From the NCBI GenBank assembly GCA_039566865.1, contig CM076959.1, forward strand, positions 3,641,501 through 3,705,500: a stretch of DNA of 64,000 nt, given 5' to 3'. Position numbers and translations under genes: made by a program. The DNA comes from Aurelia coerulea (Eukaryota; Cnidaria; Scyphozoa; Semaeostomeae; Ulmaridae). Of the stretch, positions 10,428 through 22,805 are shown piece by piece (the stretch's first letter is position 1; each line of letters starts with the position of its first letter). Below the pieces are notes generated by a model. The model was not told the DNA's origin. It saw only the letters and a list, made by a program, of their open reading frames with translations, and did no database searches.

Positions 10428-10575
10428 TTTGTTATTGTTATTCTCTATGTTATCAATCCTATGTTAAATGTTATTTACTTTTATTATCTATTCTTTGTAC
10501 TTGGTATCCAAGTAGTTCTTTCTTTATTCTGGAAGGAAATTTCATTCTGGAATGAAATTATATTACCAGTGTAGA
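10428..10575. other. AT-rich spacer before copy B
   Basis: About 150 bp of T-rich sequence link the satellite to the start of copy B. I see no gene or recognisable element. Confidence 0.5.
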
Positions 10576-10823
10576 GTCACTGTTTAAATTTCATTCTGTG
10601 ATACATCGAGGCACTACCGTTTCTACATAGTATTGTAAAACTAGAACCTTTACTTTTTCAAACTGACCATTTATACAAAATTCCTACATAAAGCAGCTTG
10701 CAGATGTGTCTCCAAAACAGTAATCAAGAAATAGAAAATATGTGCCATAATAGCCAATTATATTTCTCTTAAAGCTTAGAAGTCATCCTTAATATGTAAA
10801 GATTATATGGTCTGAAGAATTCA

Positions 10824-11233
10824 TAGCCTGCGTGCAGACTATCCCCAAGGAAAAGGTATAGTCTGCGCAGTGCCGCTCACTGTTGTGTAGTGCGTGCTTC
10901 AGCATTTGTTTCGCAATGGTGATAACAAAGAAAGCTTATTGTTGTAGCAGCCAATACAATAACTTTCCCGTGAAACAAGGAAGCAATCAGATTTGAGAAC
11001 AGCCATCATGTGATTAAATCTCAGGTTTCACTTTGTTCTCTAGGCAATTTTCATTAGCAACACAATACTCTGGAATTTTAACTACCCTACTGCAGACAAT
11101 AAACAGACGCCAAGGAGAAAGGGTCATTCAAATGCCATTGAAATAAATAGCTGACGCATACAATACGCGAAATTGAGCGGCGTTGCGCAGACTATACCTT
11201 TTCCTCAGTTAGGTTTTGTCTGCACGCAGGCTA
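10824..11233. mobile_element. Mutator-like MITE (copy B)
   Basis: This is the duplicate of the 249-658 element, with the same TIRs and the same AAGAATTCA 9-bp target duplication. Because both copies share it, the insertion predates the segmental duplication. Confidence 0.85.
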
Positions 11234-11620
11234 AAGAATTCATTGCTCCAAATTCAGGTGCTGAAGAGGAGAGTTTGACTGAAGATACAAATGCTACCTA
11301 TAATAGTGAATCTAATAGTACAACTTCTTCATCAGGTATGCACTACCTATTTAAAAGAAATTTGGATGCAAAAAAGAGAAGATATTTAGTACACTGAGGC
11401 CTTTCTGACTTGTGTCTTCAGACTGTTTGTACTCTGATGAAGACACAAGTCGTAACGGCCTCAGCGTGTTAAATATCCTGTCCTTTTTGCTTTTTTTGCA
11501 TCCAAATTTCTCTTTTGCAGTTTATTCATACAACTTTATACCTTTGCTACTTATTCATATATCCGGCAGGAAAATTTGATTTTCATACTGACAGTATACA
11601 GTATAGACCATAGATATAAT

Positions 11621-12640
11621 GGGATGTTCTTTTAACCGGACCCTACGACCCTACGACCCCGGACCATACGACCCAGGACCATACGACCCTACGACCACCC
11701 TACAACCCAAGTTTATTATTTAGATTTATTTTGCTGTGATGGAGATTAGCAAGAAAGAGCCACGTGATGCTTGTATTGGAGGACCCACTGATGGTTGATT
11801 GGTGAACACACAACTCGGACAGAGCAAAGAATGAAGCCAGAAATTAGAAACCCAGCCTTTGTAAACAAAACTTCCAATAAATCAACATAGAATCGATAAA
11901 TATCCCCAGAGACGTAGGAACCGGGAGCCATCAAAAGTTTGCAACAAACCAAATAGTGCCCTTTTTGTTTCAAAAAAATGCTCCTTTTCAAGACCGATGC
12001 GAACAGAATTTGACTCAGTTTTGTTACTATCTACATTTGAGATTTAATTTTGTTTACTTCTATTGTTTTGTTGTGCAGGAAATCGGATCTCTATCAGGAT
12101 TCACACTATTTTATGCCATGTATCACACACATTCTTAGCGTAGGGCTTATAGCTTATATATGCTTAGATTCCCTTTAAAATCCAATGTATAGGCTTCTTT
12201 GCTTGAATCAAATAAAAGAAAGCAAACTTATGAATGTGTAAGTTTTAAGGCCATGAAAGCAAGTGGAATTTTCCAAGTGGGCTGATTTTTACACAATATT
12301 CGGTATCAGGGCAACATTTTCTCTTGTTTACAATATAATTTCACTGACTGGAAACCAGTCAAATTGTTCGTGTGACAAAGGTCACTGGTGCGCAGTTATG
12401 TAAAATGTTTACGTCTGAAAACTGCACGCACAAATATACGAAGTATATACGACACCCTGGCTTGATAGATCTCCATCACAGCAAAATAAATTCTAAATGA
12501 TCAAATATAAATGAAACTAAATAGTAATAAATAATGATAACATTTTGTAAAACTTGAATCGTAAGGTCGTATGGTCGTATGGTCGGGGGTCATATGGTCC
12601 GGGGTTGTGGGGTCGTAGGGTCCGGTTAAAAGAACATCCC
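11621..12640. mobile_element. GACC-repeat TIR element, complete (copy B)
   Basis: The 1020-bp element begins GGGATGTTCTTTTAACCGGA and ends with its reverse complement. Similarity between the inverted arms continues imperfectly for more than 100 bp through GACC-type repeats to a shared TTTGCTGTGATGGAGAT stretch. The right flank is AGATCTAATT; the left flank is the decayed AGATATAAT, and copy A keeps the intact form. The target duplication is therefore about 8-10 bp, hAT- or MULE-like in length. No transposase is encoded and the superfamily is uncertain. Confidence 0.8.
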
Positions 12641-13221
12641 AGATCTAATTGGTTAAGATTTCTTTTACCCATTTCAAGTCATGTCATCATACTCTTGGAA
12701 AGTATTAACACCGGGTATCCCAAAAAAGTACTCCTGTATGAAAAGTCACCAAAAATTGATAATCAAACCTTTGATAGAATTCTCTTTTTGAATTGCTTGG
12801 TCAAAGACCCAAAAATACTCACAGATGATAAAATATTTGCTTTTGATACAGCAAGGTAAACAATTTACATGTTGAAAACCGTATTTTGAGCTATTGTTCT
12901 AAGTAAAATACTCAATTTTGCCTGTGGGTCAAAATGTGTAGATTCTTTATCGTCGTTGAAGTCTCTAATGATAGTGCACATTATTTCTGTCATTTATGAC
13001 CAAACTAAAAGTTTTGCACACACAAAAAATTGATCTGGCAATGATCACTGCTTTTTGCAGATAATTCAATTTTAGTTAGCCCTGAAAAAAGCTAAATGTT
13101 GCTAACTATTAACGTGTGGGCAACAATATAGATTACATAGATAACAGATTTGTTTGCGGTTACGTGACCCAGCCCCTTTAACGGTATCTATTTCTTAGGC
13201 AAAGCTCAGGCAAAACTACAA

Positions 13222-15054
13222 ATGATGTGTGATAATCTGCAGACATCTATTGAGCGTTCCAAGGGACTTCACCATTTGTTGTCAGTAGAAGATGAGAGGG
13301 CAACTGTATTTTGCATTTACTGCGAAGAGAAAATATCCCTGGGATTGGTGAGACTGGGAATGACCAACTTCAAATTGCACATGAGTACAGCAAGGCATAG
13401 TGCTAAGATGGCTAACTACCATGGAATGGAATCTGTAGAAAATACAGCAGCCACAGCTGCTCTGAGTGAGTTAGACCAGAAGGTTTACATCATGAAGAAA
13501 GATGGGGTAATAACATGCCGACCATGTGGAAAATCTTTTGGTAAGTCAAATTCTTCCAAATCGTTGTTAAGTAATATAAAGCAGCATGGGAGTACACCAC
13601 AGCACAAGAAAGAGTGCAATTTAAAGAAGAATATCAGGAGAGTAGATGAGTTTTTTGGCCAACCAATCAGCAAAAAGCAAAAAGAGCAGAATTTGTGACT
13701 AGATTCAAAGGTTTGTGAAGGTTTTTATGAGGAAGAATGTGTACTCAGTGACTCTACAGCTAAGGTAATGACAATAAATCCAAAGATTTTAATTGATGAT
13801 CTTCATCCTGGTATGGATAATGGTGTGGAGAGCTGGTATGCAGAGCCTCGTGAGACTGTTAAGATTGGGGGGAAAGTTTTCAAGGGCACATTTCGTAGCT
13901 TTAAATGTAACAGTATGACCAGTCGCTCAAAACAAATTTGCTCAGAATGCTCAAGTATAACAAAGCTTTTGTCTTTTCGAAAACGACTTCAACTCAGAAT
14001 CTCGAAGGAAAGATCTGTTTCAATCAGAACGGATTTTCTAAACAAGACTGAACTTCTTGACAAATCAAGACGGCAGTCAAAACAAGTGGAGAGTCTGAGA
14101 TACAATTTGTTTTTGGAGAAATCAAAGACAGCAAGGTTGAAAATAAGGACAAGGACATTGAAGGAGAAGTTAGATTATTTTGCAAAGAGTGGAAGGATTG
14201 GGTCAATTACTCACAAACTTGTGACTGCAGTAAATGATGGAAAACTAAAAGACAAGGATATACTTTTAGACATGCTAGAATCAATTGCAAAAAATCTCCA
14301 TGCTAAAGGCCCACAGGGTCGCAGGTTTAATAGTTCCACCCAGCAATTTTACGAAATGCTGCTTATCCTTGGTGGTCCTAGACTTGCTCAGCTTGTTTCT
14401 CAGAACTTGGATGGTCCAGGTATTAACACTGTGTATCACTGGAGAAAACAGCACAGTTTAAACTTAAAGAGTACCCCATGTCAGGAAAACATGGAGCAGT
14501 TTGTTTCTTTATACAAGGGCCTAATGCAAAAGAACAACATTGGCACCAAAGTACCAGTGCTCACAGCCGAGGATGAGACTGCAATAAAGCAAATGGTCTC
14601 ATATTCACAAGAAACGGATGAACTGTTGGGATTCTGTGCTTTGAAAGTTGATGATAATGGTAAACATGCATGCATGTCAAGTTTTGAAATTGTGCTTGGA
14701 GATGACGAAGAGTCCTACAATCGTTTGATAGCAGCCTTCAAAAATTACAATATAGCAAGCTCTGCACGTGTCATTCTTCTGAATCCATTGCACCCACTAC
14801 TTCCTAGAGTAGTTCTGCTTTTAGCAGCAACATGCAATAAATTTAAAACGGAAGATGTTGAGCTACAATGGAAGACAATTAAGCAAGAGTATTGTGCGAC
14901 GTTAGAGAGTGTCCTTGGGCCTCTAATTGGACAGAGCTCGGATGGGGATTCAAGAAGGAGAAAGCTGATGTTAGCAAACATGCGATCGGAGGATGGTGAA
15001 CGTTTTCAACCCATTGCAAAGGAATATGGATTTACGTTATCTGCAAAGAAGGAG
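13222..15054 (+). pseudogene. BED-finger gene, N-terminal and central frame (copy B)
   Basis: This is the copy B counterpart of 2400-4232: two BED-like fingers, the same in-frame TGA (13696-13698) followed by CTAG, then an open frame to the donor at 15054. It differs from copy A mainly in six substitutions clustered at 13828-13885; the rest is almost invariant. It is annotated as a probable pseudogene because of the shared TGA here and the two TGAs at the start of the next exon. A recoded gene remains possible. Confidence 0.6.
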
Positions 15055-15351
15055 GTAAATATTTTACCCAGTTCTGTTCATTTCAAGTGTTAACAGAAAT
15101 AAATATTTGAACACATTACAAATTGCTATAATTTTATGCTACTGAGTTCCTTTGGAAGCAAAAATTTTTTTGAAATTGCATTTTTATATATATTTGAATC
15201 CAAAACTTGGATTGGTGTCATATTTTTGACGAGTCTTAAACAAACTTTAATGATTTCCGGAAATTTGGCTTGCTCCTGAAATACAAAATAGTCATATTCT
15301 TCGCAGATCTTCCATGTTACACAGGTACAAACTGTGTGACCATTCAATTGA

Positions 15352-16060
15352 TATGCTGGGTTTGTCATTCACTTCCTTGGTATATGGAAGAATTTTGTTC
15401 ACATGCACCCTAAGCAAGCACTTCAGAAGAATTTTATAACAAGGGAGTGCTACCAAGATTGCCTCATTTCCTGCCATTTTGCAGTTCTCCTTATTTGCTT
15501 TATGCGAGATAACTTCCCAAATCTTGAGTGCAGGCTGGATTTGACGGGATCTGATCCTTGCGAAAGTTTTTTCTCATTAAACGGGCAATGGATCGGAAAC
15601 CACCACAACTACAGTTTTGCTGAGATGAAACGCAACATCAATCACATGGTGAGAATTCAAGATATTCAGGCTGATCCTACTGCTCCAAAACTTTCACGTG
15701 CACATTCGAAACAAGAAATAGTATGGGGAAAACAATTTCCACAAGATTGCGAAAAGGCCGATTTAAAAAAGTATCCAAAAAAAGGAGAGGAAACCATAGA
15801 ATGGATGAAAGGAATTGAATTGGCACAAAGAAAGGCTCGTAGCGTTGGTATGGTGCCAACTTTTTTCAAGCAAGAAATTCACATGGATGACCCTCTAGAC
15901 ATGGAGCAAAGATGGTTTTACCACCCCTTTCTGTCAGATGACTTTGAACGAGAAATGACCCCTGACAACCAACTACCATCCTCCAAAGAAAATGAAAGCC
16001 AACACTTACTACCAGAAGAAGAAAATGCAATTGACGAATGCGATACAACTATGCATGGTA
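15352..16060 (+). pseudogene. C-terminal GSDPCESFF exon (copy B)
   Basis: This copy lacks the 19-bp insertion of copy A. Its donor (CTATGCATG|gtaagt) leaves phase 1, which matches the following exon at 16404. The two TGA codons just upstream of the frame are shared with copy A. Copy B is therefore the better-preserved gene copy, with downstream exons at 16404-16494, 16869-16967 and 17139-17715. Confidence 0.6.
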
Positions 16061-17138
16061 AGTTCCACATGGAATGAGTTTGCATGTTATGTCGTAGTAT
16101 TATTTTGTTTGAAAAACTATATTACTGTTTGTTTTCCATCTTTTTTGTGATACTTGATGTAAAATGGAGTAAAAGAGTTCAGCAGTGTTTATGAGACACA
16201 ATATATCAAAGCCAATTATGAATATTTTTAAGAGAGATTTTCACTACTCATGGTAATAGTTTGTAGTTTGCAGCTGTCATTTTAAGAAATGGAAATCACA
16301 AGACAAGGAATGATTTGGATCCAAATTCTACAAAAGTAATACTGACCAGCAAGATGTCCTTTAAGTCCCAAAAGGTAAACCAGTCTAATTATTTTTCTTT
16401 CAGTTTCACAAAGTGATCTGGACACCGCACGGAATGGAATATCAGAGCTTCTTGGAAATAACAACAACATAGAGAACGTCAATAGGGCAACAAGGTAATC
16501 ATCTTTCTTGAATGATTACTTGCTGCGATGATCTTTTCCTGTCAATATAAATCTTAATGTACAGTCAAACTAGGATAACTATCAAAGTAACACAAATTCC
16601 GACTGATGCAAATTTATTTAAAAAAGAAAAAGGCGGACAGAACTGTCAGGTTTGCCTATTTTGTCCGAATTATGCGAATATATGACTAGTGAGAGTCCGA
16701 TATATACGAGCTGGATTGTATTTTGTATTTTGTATAGTAGATGTATGTTTGTACTTCGTTTCTTGCATAAGATACTTATATTTTGTGACATTTGAAATGA
16801 CATTGACATATCTATTTCAGCATTATGAATTATACAACAACAATTTACATCTTGGTTTTCCATTTTAGCAAAATCTCGCCAACAATTTCTGTTCCTGGCC
16901 ATGGAAAGCAGTACAAATCTACTTTGGTGAAACTACTTAATGACAATCCAACATTGTCTCATGACAGGTGGGTATTCAATATTTTCTCTCTTAATTTTTA
17001 TCAACGGTCAGCACTGTTCATAACGAGCTTATGTGAAATTAAGAAGTGTTTCATAATTTTGATGAGGTATTGACTAAACTGTGTTTTTGCATTTCATATT
17101 TCATCATCTTGACATTTTCTCCCTTTTTTGTGTGTTAG

Positions 17139-17715
17139 GCTCGTGCGTGTTCGCCAACTCAATCATGCTGCTGAATCACATCATGAAGTGACAACCCCAG
17201 ATAACAAAATATCATTGTTTGAAGATTACGCCTTTATCAAGGATAACGAAGTAAAGTTTGGTCACTTATGTAGAATGCGGAAGAAAGGTCGAAGTCGTGG
17301 ACACATTGAATATGCAAAACCTATTGCTTTCAATGATAAAAATGCCAGCGAAATTTCTCTCCTTTTCCAAGAGTACGATGAAGATTTGAATCGCTTTTGT
17401 CTCAACTGTTCAAAGTTGACAGAAATTTGTGCAACCAAAGTCGTGAGCCATTTTAATTTGAGTGTTGGAGAGGAAAGTGGGCAACTTTATGCAAACCAAG
17501 AAGAGGTTGCTTCCATTCGGAATTCGTTTAATGAAAAGGAAGCCAACAAAAATAGCAAAAGAGCCCGATCTAATATATTGCAAAGAGAGCGACAGCAAAT
17601 GACATCGGAGGGAACTGAAAGAACGGTTGTTTTGCCGCCAAGCAACGAAGATGAGAACGTTAGGCGTACAAAGCGAACGAGAACAGTGATAAGTCACATT
17701 AGTGATTTTATGTAG
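17139..17715 (+). pseudogene. Terminal exon of zinc-finger gene (copy B)
   Basis: This is identical in layout to 6356-6932, with a single Arg-to-His change. The reading frame and stop are intact. Confidence 0.6.
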
Positions 17716-18396
17716 ATGAAGTGCTGTACCAGGTGTCTTACACAGGTTATACAGATTTGTTTGGGTCCAACGCCCAACGATGAGAATTAAGATTGATGGC
17801 TAATTAGTTACAAAACGTCCCTTGATGGTCAACTTAAACATAGATACCTCTTTTGTTGATATTGGTACTTTGAGTGTTGCAATATTAATGTTGAAAGTTC
17901 AAATTTGCTGTCAACTCCAAACCAGAGCTTTCGTGTTTTGCCTCAGTAAAATTCTTGACGTTAAGCGATGTTGAAAGCATGATAAACGTTTCATGGGTTT
18001 CTAACATGATAAACATGGGCCTTCTCCCAAGGGTGGGGGCGGTGCGCTGCTTCTCATTGGGATGGCGAGTGTGCTGTGCGGGATGTGAGGTCCCCTTCAC
18101 GATGCAGGCACTGGACTGCGGTTGAACTGGGGAATTGTGCCCCAGCGGCGGCCGCAGCTTAGTATTTGCGTGTGGGGGTTCCCTCGCGTGGTGTGTCCGC
18201 CGTCTCTCTGGGGGGGTGCGCATCACTCCTTTTTTCAACATAACAACTCCTTTTTTTACTCCTAGACTAGTACTCAGTTTTAACGAGGTGTTTACTTATG
18301 ATAACAAACATTTTTGTACTTGGCAAAGTTTCCATTGGGTTATGTTCATGTTTATTTGCTCTACATTTTGTTCATACTTGTTTCCACTTCTAATCA

Positions 18397-20585
18397 ATGC
18401 AATATTTTGAACTCTTTGCATGCTTATGTTATACTAAATACACAAAGGAGCCAATCCCACCACTTCATCAGTCGAGCTACTCCCTTCGCAACCAGGATGC
18501 TATTGGGCGAATAAGGGCAAGAACAGAAAAATTTAAATCTAGCTTCTATCCAGACTGTATGTCTGAATGGAATAAACTTGACCCTGAAATCAGGCTAGCA
18601 CCGTCCGTTGCTGTTTTTAACCCTATCCAGACTGGGGGGGGGGGCTCATTCAGCCCCCCCACCTACTTAACTGAGCACTGCTCCAAATTGGTTCAACGAA
18701 CCAGGAAATTATTTTTTGACTTTTAGTTTCTATCCTTTTGAAGTGTGAATTTATGTGAAATTTTGAAAAAAAAATTTAGGGAGCCGGGGGGTGGCTGTTT
18801 TTTTCAGAGTGGTCGGGGCCAACTTTTAGGTAAGCTGTTTATGGGTGTAATTCCAGATCACCTCATTATCCTTTGATAATATCCATTTTCATTTGTGAAC
18901 TTATAATTTGTAAGGTCTCTTTAATTTTTTCCAAGAACAATAGAACAATTATGTGTCACGTGACCTCATCAATGACGTCATCTTTAAGAAAATGGCAAAA
19001 ATTAGTTCGCGGACTTTCTGCAAGGATATTTCGACCCCAAATGTTTTACAGCAGCAATAAATAGATTAAAACTGATCAGCAGGGTTGTTTCCACCTAAGC
19101 TGTGTAATTTTGTTTGAATTTTGTGCATCATTGGCCGCAAACGGTATAAGATTCCCCGGGGGTATCCTCACATAGTACAACTAACGGTCAGTTTGTTTGC
19201 ATATCTTGAGAATCTGCTTTACAGTGAGACTTTTTTGACTTGAAAGTGTTTAGTTTGTCAAGATATTATCAAAATTCCACCAAATAACTATCCTCAATCC
19301 CCTTTTTCCCCCTTCCTTCTTCCTTACAACTCATTTGCTTACTACTGGGAAAAAATGCTGATGTCAGCATTTTTTGCAATGATCAAAACAAAAGTTTCAA
19401 AAGGAAAAATGAAGTGTGCAACGATCACTTATCATCGAAGTAGTTTTCATTGTAAACTATGGAGAAATTCTCTAATATGGCTGCATTTGTCATTTTTCTG
19501 AAAAACAAGATTTTTAATCTCTTTGTCCGCCATCTTGAATTTGCGAAAATCAAATTTTTCACTTTATAAGTATATTTTCACCTTCTAACAATGCTTTGAT
19601 AGGCATAATTTGGTTTCATGAATCATTCTTAGAAAATTATAAAGATTTAAAAAAAAGTTGTTTTTTCATTTTTTTCGTGGACACGTGCCAGTTGGTCCTG
19701 AATAATTATGACGTCATATCTATTTTTAGAAATTTTTTTACTAGAAATGATAGATCATAAGTACGGCTACCTGCATGGTGAGTTTCGTCTTCGTAAGTGA
19801 AGGAATGGCGATTTTAGAGAGGGGGGGCTGAATGAGCCCCCCCCCCCAGTCTTCTAGTAGCTAAAAAAGCCCAGTCTGGATAGGGTTAAGACAAAGCTTC
19901 TATCAATAATTCGCCCCCCTGCAAAATCCTTCTTTGGTATTCATAACCCGATAGGCCTATCACATCTTTCCCAAATAAGGGTCGGTCTCAGCAAACTAAA
20001 TTTCCACAAATTCAAGCACAATTTCAGGGACACCGTAAACCCAATGTGCCCGACGAATGACGGTATTGAGGACACGGAGCACTTTCTGTTGCTTTGCCCT
20101 TCATTTGATATTCAACGACGATATCTTCTCGCTGGAGTTTCTGTTGCATTACGACCATTTGTTGAAATCAACAGCCTTTCTAACAACGTTCTTGTACAAC
20201 TTTTGTTATATGGTGATAAAGACCTTTCAAGTGACGTTAATAAAGGTATACTCGAACTGACTTTAGAGTTCATCCACAAAACAGGTCGGTTTGTATAAGA
20301 TAGACTAAGCCTTTGTTTTCACGCCATACAGCCACAAGGTCCTTTTATTTTTGTTTTCATTTTTTGTTTGTTTGTAATTGTCATTATACATCGCTTATAT
20401 GTAACTTTTGTAATTGTATATTTAGATGTAATTTAGTTTAATGTTCTATCTAATGACCCTGGGATAGTCATGGGTTCTTGCTTCCCGGGTTATCATCTTT
20501 GTTATGTAGTTAAGTAATTTGTAAGTATGGTCTTAAGTACCTCGTTTTTGTAAATTTTCAAATTGAATATAAAAAAAAAAAAAAA
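18397..20585 (+). pseudogene. LINE ORF2 C-terminal region split by MITE (copy B)
   Basis: This is the duplicate of the copy A LINE fragment. The frame is cut after codons for AVF by a TTAA element (18621-19885) and resumes at 19890, ending at 20298 with the 3' UTR and A-tract to about 20585. Confidence 0.85.
18621..19885. mobile_element. TTAA MITE, CCCTATCCAGACTGGG family
   Basis: The 1265-bp non-coding element is flanked by TTAA (18617-18620 and 19886-19889). The TIR is CCCTATCCAGACTGGG, perfect for 16 bp. A hairpin lies just inside each end: G-run, CT-CATTC-AG, C-run on the left, and on the right the inverted form with GAATG in the loop. TTAA specificity is typical of piggyBac. Copy A keeps the empty site (TTAA 7834-7837), so insertion followed the segmental duplication. 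The element contains CACGTG and two TGACGTCA palindromes (18973 and 19709). Confidence 0.95.
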
Positions 20586-20737
20586 TACTAAATAATATAG
20601 TAATGGTAATAATAATAATAATGATATATCGAATAAGAGGGAATACGAGGCTTGCAGCCTATAAAACCCTTAAAGTTGAATTTGCGTTCGTATTGGAAGC
20701 TAATGCACTTGATTTTCAAATCTGTTAGGACTAATTA

Positions 20738-21050
20738 GTTACAGCAGATTTGAAAATAAAGTGTTTTGGTATTTGAGTATGAGGATTGGCATGCAAAGAG
20801 TTGCAAAATTGTTGTTGGGCTGCAAGCAATATTGTGCCAGTTGTGCATTTTTACTTCATTTTTAGGTTAATTACTGTAGTTTTTACTTATCTGATAGTTT
20901 GTGGCAAGGTAAATTAACATTCATATGTCTAGTATTATAAGAGGGTTTTTAAATCAACCAAATTCATACACAAGGGCTTGAAATTTCCTGATATTCATGC
21001 AAATGGGGTAGAGATTCTTGAAAATCCTATCATACAAATGGGTCCTTTTT
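20738..21050. other. Intergenic
   Basis: AT-rich sequence follows the end of copy B homology. No coding or repeat structure is recognised. Confidence 0.4.
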
Positions 21051-21410
21051 TCAAAGTCCAAATGCAGGTCTAATCATGGTCACATTGAAGTACCCCCCTG
21101 GGCTTGTGTGTCTGTCATACCATGTATTGATGCACATCATGCAATTGATTACCCTCTGGCAGCAAGAAGCATAATTTACCCCATTTGCTGGTGACATGAC
21201 CTCTCTGCATATAGTGCACTTGAAGAAGCTCTTCGCCTCTCTTAGGGCTCTTTTCCTCACCTCTCTTAGGGATGTTTCTTCACCTCTCTTAGGGCTGTTG
21301 CAGGATTGCTCCATCAATTGGGAAGTTATCGCCTCCAGAGAGTCGTTGATTGCTGTTATTTCATCCTCCATAATTGCACTTATGTCCGATCTGTTGGATG
21401 ATGTTATCAT
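21051..21410 (-). CDS. RING-like zinc-finger ORF
   Basis: The minus-strand frame from an internal Met (21410) encodes a coiled, acidic N-terminus, a basic repeat (EETSLREVRKRALREA), and a Cys-rich domain beginning FKCTICREVM, with CC...VINC-x2-C and W. This resembles the atypical RING/U-box-like domains (CxICL...CCxxxIGCxxC) common in cnidarian genes. The final C-x2-C expected of a RING is missing and the C-terminus diverges, so the domain is incomplete. A CCTCTCTTAGGG motif occurs three times at 21236-21296. It may be a gene fragment or a lone exon. Ubiquitin-ligase activity cannot be claimed. Confidence 0.45.
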   Translation of the reverse strand: MITSSNRSDISAIMEDEITAINDSLEAITSQLMEQSCNSPKRGEETSLREVRKRALREAKSFFKCTICREVMSPANGVNYASCCQRVINCMMCINTWYDRHTSPGGYFNVTMIRPAFGL

Positions 21411-22163
21411 TATTACTCTACGGAATAAAATACGCTGAAGATGAAATATGAAGTAAACCAACTGACAATCTCCTGTTAATATCTAGCAACCAATCCACAA
21501 CCTCGGATTTATGTTCTATTTCTACCAAATGGCTGAATCAACCCAACCTTGAATCAACTTCCATGTGGAAACATCCTGAATTTTGATCTGAAGTGTATTT
21601 TTGAGAGGCTTCATAGAAAGTACTCCAAACTGCTGCAAAAAGGATGCATTTCAACAGATCTTTTGAAATGTATGCAACAGCTATACGTATTTTTTATTTT
21701 AAGAAACTAAGAATTTGGGTTGTAGATGAAGAGGATGTTGTTGTTATTTGTTCTGACCATATGTTCTGAGTAATGACAATGATATTGGATTAGAAACGGT
21801 TTTCTTGTCAAAAACTTTGCATGTTTACAATAACATTTCGTGACGTGCTTGAGATTCAATTTCAGATTTTTTTGTTTTTGTTCCTATTGTTGGCCTTCAA
21901 TTCACACTGCATGCGCGTATCTGTGCAAAAATTCTCCGGGTGACAAATTTTCGGACAACTCCATATTTCGTACAAATAAATTTTCCGACAAGTCATCGTC
22001 CGAAAGTTTGTCACAGCGAAAAATTGTGTGCTTAATGTACTTAAAATTTGATCAAAAAATTAATGACCATTGAACACTCTCTCACATTACATAATGTCAT
22101 TCTGAAAGACATCTTTTGCCATAATTTATATAAGTTAAACCCACCTGAATCCACCTGAACCCA

Positions 22164-22805
22164 GCTGAACCCAGCAGAGACCAACCTGACTCGATAGAAA
22201 TTCCCAAGAGGTCCCCTGCCAGGTGTGATGGTTCCGTTTCGAAATATCAAGAACAATGTATCAAAACAAGCGGGTGATAAGCATAGGTGTTAATGAAATT
22301 AGCTGAATAACAATCGTTCTGATCTCATTGGCTCGGACGGTTTTTCATTTTGGTATTTTATGGGATCAAAGTGTCTTATCGATTTGTGTGTGGCCATAAC
22401 TCCGCCAACCCAGGAGATATTTTAGCCGGCATCCAAACTTTAATACACAACCATCTGGAGAGTAGATTTTTGCAAAAAAATTCGGATAATTTCAAGCAAT
22501 TTCTTTCCTGGTTGCGTTTTATGAAGGTAGGTAAACTGTCCAAAATTTGTCATGGACTTCTTTCGCAGTGATATCACTCTCCTACTAAATCATCAGGCCT
22601 AACTTTTTCACCTTCACGTGTACACAATATTTTTTCGTCATTTATTTGACTAAAACGTCCTTTGAGTTTCCGGCTATAATTCCAAACAGAGCCATTAGCA
22701 TTATGAAGAAGTGTTAAATGCCAATTCCCTGCTTGTATGCTTTATACAAATCACATGGCCTCTTGGGATTTCTATTGCGTCAGGTTGGTCTCTGCTGGGT
22801 TCAGG
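22164..22805. repeat. Inverted repeat, about 48-bp arms
   Basis: The arm at about 22164-22213 is the reverse complement of 22757-22805, with 24 bp perfect around CAGCAGAGACCAACCTGAC. The roughly 540 bp between them have no long ORF. It could be a foldback element or an inverted duplication; no clear target duplication was found. Confidence 0.75.

Larger units (their letters stand above)
10576..20737. repeat. Segmental duplication, copy B
   Basis: This is the second copy of the block at 1-8693. It is longer because it retains 260 bp at 12381-12640 and carries a TTAA-flanked MITE at 18621-19885 that copy A lacks. The two copies are separated by an RT fragment and a 122-bp satellite that are not repeated after copy B. 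The array is therefore not a simple head-to-tail tandem of one full unit. Confidence 0.95.

Noticed and set aside
9035..10574. Repeated 70-aa ORFs every 122 bp
   Set aside because: They are products of the satellite period, overlap each other in shifted frames, and have no domain or independent codon signal.
12554..12859. 101-aa ORF spanning the right end of the GACC element in copy B
   Set aside because: It fuses transposon TIR sequence to the candidate exon and is absent from copy A, so the N-terminal third is transposon-derived.
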